Source of the DNA: Betaproteobacteria bacterium
Lineage (GTDB): Bacteria; Pseudomonadota; Gammaproteobacteria; Burkholderiales; Ga0077523
Assembly (NCBI GenBank): GCA_016125475.1
Contig: WGLR01000009.1
Coordinates: 62,001 to 126,000 of the forward strand
Direction: 5' to 3'
DNA: 64,000 bases
Shown: in pieces, positions 61,686-64,000 of the stretch
Position numbering within the stretch: the first letter of the stretch is position 1
Layout: every line of letters begins with the position of its first letter
The notes under the pieces: model-generated
Databases searched by the model: none
What the model was told of the DNA's origin: nothing
What the model saw: the letters and a program-made list of their open reading frames with translations, nothing else
Position numbers and translations under genes: made by a program

Positions 61686-62747
61686 ATGGCAGGCATCTTC
61701 GTAAGCTACCGCCGCAGTGACAGCGCCGGCTTTGCCGGTCGCCTCGTCGACGATCTCGAGCGGCAGTTCCCCGGCCACCAGCTGTTCCGCGACATCGAGT
61801 CGATCGAGGCAGGCGCGGACTTCGTCGACGCCATCGAGCGCGCATTGCGTGCTTCGTCGGTGCTGCTCGTCGTGATCGGCCCGCGCTGGCTCGACGTCCG
61901 GGACGCGGACGACCGGCGGCGGCTCGACGACCCGCGGGACTTCGTGCGACTGGAGATCGCGGCCGCGCTCAAGCTTGGGCTGCGCGTGATCCCGGTGCTC
62001 GTCGACGGCGCCCAGGTTCCGCCGGCGGGAGAGCTCCCCCCGGACATCCAGGCGCTGGCACGCCGTCAGGGCCACGAACTGTCGGACAGGCGCTGGGACT
62101 ACGACGTGGACCAGCTCTTCTCGCAGCTCGCCCGGGTGAGAGGCCTGCGCCGGAAGAAGGCGAATGCGGACGGAAACGAGCCGGGTCGCAGGAAGTCGCG
62201 GTGGCTGCCCAGGCTCGGCCTCGGCGCGGCAGCGGGCGTGATCGCGCTGGCACTCGCCGGCGTGTTCTCCGAGGACCCTCCCTCGGTCGCCCCCGGAGTA
62301 CCCGTACGCAGCGTCCTTCCCGAATCGCCGGCAACGGCGGCCCCGGCGGCGGAGGCCGCCACCACGCCCGCGGCACGCACGGTCGCACGCGCACAGACCG
62401 TCGCATCCGCGAGCGAGCGCGTGCGCGAGTCCGAACCGCCCCGGACCTCGCCCGTCGTGCACACGAATCTCACCGGCCTCTGGCGCACGCCGGAAGGGGA
62501 CAGCCTGTACTTCCGGCACGAGCACGATCAGCTGGCGGTCGTCGCGGGCGACGCCACCGCCACACAGGGCTTCGTCGGATCGGGACGGCTGCAGGGACGG
62601 CAGGTGACCCTCGCGCTCACGCACCTGCAGAGCGGTGTGCCCGTCACGATGGACCTTCGGGTGTCGCCGGACGGTACGCGGATGAGCGGTGTCGGACGCG
62701 TCGCCGGCATGACCGACGGCGAGAGGATCGTGCTCGTGAGGCAGTGA
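61686..62747 (+). CDS. TIR domain protein with transmembrane helix and C-terminal beta domain
   Basis: The 353-residue product has an N-terminal TIR domain (1-150): IFVSYRRSDSAGFAGRL start, BB-loop-like RDIESIEAGADF (35-46), SSVLLVVIGPRWL, and E90 in FVRLEIAAAL at the position of the catalytic Glu of NAD-cleaving TIRs. A basic patch, one helix (about 175-194), a Pro/Ala/Thr linker and a C-terminal domain of about 95 residues follow. The tail (LTGLWRTPEGDSLYFRHEHDQLAV) has a lipocalin-like strand pattern. The TIR side should be cytoplasmic and the tail periplasmic. It is 69 bases before a metacaspase gene on the same strand. Confidence 0.9.
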   Translation: MAGIFVSYRRSDSAGFAGRLVDDLERQFPGHQLFRDIESIEAGADFVDAIERALRASSVLLVVIGPRWLDVRDADDRRRLDDPRDFVRLEIAAALKLGLRVIPVLVDGAQVPPAGELPPDIQALARRQGHELSDRRWDYDVDQLFSQLARVRGLRRKKANADGNEPGRRKSRWLPRLGLGAAAGVIALALAGVFSEDPPSVAPGVPVRSVLPESPATAAPAAEAATTPAARTVARAQTVASASERVRESEPPRTSPVVHTNLTGLWRTPEGDSLYFRHEHDQLAVVAGDATATQGFVGSGRLQGRQVTLALTHLQSGVPVTMDLRVSPDGTRMSGVGRVAGMTDGERIVLVRQ

Positions 62748-62768
62748 ACACCGTGCAATCGGGTCACG

Positions 62769-62788
62769 CCCGCGGCAGGGGCCGCGGG
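62769..62788 (+). repeat. 8-bp perfect hairpin between the TIR and metacaspase genes
   Basis: CCCGCGGC (62769-62776) and GCCGCGGG (62781-62788) enclose AGGG. It lies 28 bases before the metacaspase ATG and upstream of its GAAGAGGAG ribosome site, so it could tune expression of the protease relative to the TIR protein. Confidence 0.5.
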
Positions 62789-62816
62789 TGATCCGGCAAC
62801 GAAGAGGAGACGCGAC

Positions 62817-63662
62817 ATGGCAAGGAAGGCGGTACTGATCGGCATCAACCGCTACCGGATTCCCGGAGCGGACCTGCGCGGCTGCGTGAACGACGTCGTG
62901 AACATGCAGGACGTGCTCGTGCAGTTCTACGGCTTCGACAAGTCGGACATCGTCACGCTCACCGACTACGACGCGACGAAGAAGGCCATGCAGAAGTCCA
63001 TCGCGGATCTCGTCCGGGGCGGTCGCAAGGGCGACGTGCTGCTCCTGCACTACTCCGGGCACGGGTCGAACGTTCCTGACGCGAACGGGGACGAAGCCGA
63101 CGGCCGGGACGAGATCCTGTGCCCGACCGATCTCGACTGGAAGGATCCGCTGACCGACGACTGGCTGCGCGCCACGTTCGACCGGCTGCGCGCCGGCGTG
63201 AGCCTCACGATCGTGATGGACTGCTGCCACTCCGGCTCGAACACGCGCGCGATCCTTCCGCCGGACGCACCGTCGATCCCCCGCTACCTGCCGAATCCCT
63301 GGGACATGATGGCGGAAGAATCCGGCCGGAAGCTCCGCGGCCAGGTACGGGTGGGAATGCGCTCGGCGAGCCGCGCCGCACGCCGCCGGTCCGACGTCGT
63401 GAACGTGGACATCCCCGAAGTCCTGATCGCCGGCTGCCGGGACACGCAGACCTCGGCGGATGCGCGGATCGGGGGCTCCTTCAACGGCGCACTCACCTAC
63501 AACCTCGATGCAACCATCCGGAGCAAGAAGGGCAGGATCACCTGCCGGGATCTGCACGCGCTCACGAAGGGCCGTCTCGCCAAGGGCGGCTACTCGCAGG
63601 TACCGCAGCTCGAGGGCCGCAAACCACGCCTGGACGCAGCGTTCCTGTCACCGCTGGAGTAG
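62817..63662 (+). CDS. metacaspase-type cysteine protease (caspase family, peptidase C14)
   Basis: The 281-residue protein begins with the caspase-fold strand KAVLIGINRYR. The catalytic His is H82 in HYSGHG and the nucleophile C137 in DCCHSG. A basic insertion (about 170-192, RVGMRSASRAARRRSD) between the large and small parts is a plausible self-cleavage region, since metacaspases cut after Arg or Lys. The small-subunit-like part has VLIAGCRDTQTSADARI and GALTYNL. There is no signal peptide or membrane segment. It follows the TIR gene and is probably co-expressed with it. Confidence 0.92.
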   Translation: MARKAVLIGINRYRIPGADLRGCVNDVVNMQDVLVQFYGFDKSDIVTLTDYDATKKAMQKSIADLVRGGRKGDVLLLHYSGHGSNVPDANGDEADGRDEILCPTDLDWKDPLTDDWLRATFDRLRAGVSLTIVMDCCHSGSNTRAILPPDAPSIPRYLPNPWDMMAEESGRKLRGQVRVGMRSASRAARRRSDVVNVDIPEVLIAGCRDTQTSADARIGGSFNGALTYNLDATIRSKKGRITCRDLHALTKGRLAKGGYSQVPQLEGRKPRLDAAFLSPLE

Positions 63663-63671
63663 ATCCCGCCC

Positions 63672-63711
63672 CGGGAATCGCCGGTTACGGGATTAGAATC
63701 GGCGGTTCCCG
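63672..63711. repeat. 12-bp inverted repeat around a -10-like box
   Basis: CGGGAATCGCCG (63672-63683) and CGGCGGTTCCCG (63700-63711) pair with one G-T wobble. The 16-base spacer ends in TAGAAT (63694-63699), a possible -10 for the dehydrogenase gene. It may be a terminator for the metacaspase message, an operator, or both. Confidence 0.45.
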
Positions 63712-63737
63712 AGATCACCTACCCCTGAGAGACACAC

Positions 63738-64000
63738 ATGCAGATCGGCAACATCGGCGTCGTCGGCGCCGGCACCATGGGCAACGGCATCGCGCAGGTC
63801 TTCGCCGTCGCCGGGCACTCCGTCGTCCTGACCGACGTCGCGCAGAGCCAGCTCGACCGCGCGCTCAAGACCGTGAGCGGCAGCCTCGACCGGCTCGTGA
63901 AGAAGGAGAAGATGACCGCGGAAGCGAAGGACGCCGCGCTGGGACGCATCCAGACGTCGACCGATCTCGGTGCACTAGGCGGCGCCGACCTCGTGGTCGA
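63738..64000 (+). CDS. 3-hydroxyacyl-CoA (3-hydroxybutyryl-CoA) dehydrogenase, partial
   Basis: 87 codons are visible before the right edge. IGNIGVVGAGTMGNGIAQVFAVAGHSVVLTD is the NAD-binding Rossmann start of HBDH/PaaH-type enzymes. DRALKTVSGSLDRLVKKEKM continues the family pattern. It would oxidise 3-hydroxyacyl-CoA to 3-oxoacyl-CoA in aromatic or butyrate catabolism, in line with the pca genes nearby. Confidence 0.9.
   Translation, partial: MQIGNIGVVGAGTMGNGIAQVFAVAGHSVVLTDVAQSQLDRALKTVSGSLDRLVKKEKMTAEAKDAALGRIQTSTDLGALGGADLVV

Overview
The window is a GC-rich (roughly two-thirds G+C by eye) chromosomal stretch whose gene content points to a betaproteobacterium. The markers are mreBCD-mrdA-rodA-rlpA, gatCAB, leuS-lptE, metX-metW, a membrane-anchored cytochrome c5, an intracellular PHB depolymerase, and an interrupted PEP-CTERM gene. 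No transposase, phage gene, CRISPR array or rRNA was seen. One tRNA gene is present, tRNA-Arg(CCG).

Layout. 1-2654: partial glutathione S-transferase, PHB depolymerase, rlmJ. 2813-5738: a GntR regulator, a PhyH/EctD-like dioxygenase and a COG4091 SAF-domain dehydrogenase, which look like a small self-regulated catabolic operon; a strong hairpin separates it from a convergent AEC transporter. 6823-9536: a serine beta-lactamase-like hydrolase and an MFS transporter. 9557-13943: the fused B12 mutase icmF, divergent from a BtuF-like protein; the icmF promoter carries a LiuR-type palindrome. 13999-21222: a WbuC cupin, dnaE, a DUF4124 protein, an EamA transporter, an alpha/beta hydrolase and a small exported protein. 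21223-23567: a gene-poor stretch holding a frameshifted PEP-CTERM gene, ending at tRNA-Arg. 23782-27825: cytochrome c5 with a clear terminator, apaH, the ornithine-lipid pair olsB-olsA, and a PfkB kinase.

27866-34616 (reverse strand) is the elongasome cluster mreB-mreC-mreD-mrdA-rodA-rlpA. It is divergent from gatC-gatA-gatB (34739-38079), which runs into an O-antigen-ligase-like gene broken by an in-frame TAG. Then come a second DUF4124 protein and pyrE, divergent from xth with starts only a few bases apart. These are followed by leuS-lptE-metX-metW, an AmpG-like permease, a tightly overlapped moxR/DUF58/DUF4381/BatA/BatB/TPR/BatD operon, an SDR and an unrecognised exported protein. 58660-61285 is pcaI-pcaJ-pcaF (end of the beta-ketoadipate pathway), and the right edge starts a 3-hydroxyacyl-CoA dehydrogenase.

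The most unusual locus lies between pcaF and that dehydrogenase. It is a two-gene module of a TIR-transmembrane protein with a lipocalin-like tail (61686-62747) and a metacaspase with an intact His/Cys dyad (62817-63662). The pairing resembles TIR/caspase-like immune systems, but the TIR partner has a membrane anchor and a C-terminal beta domain.
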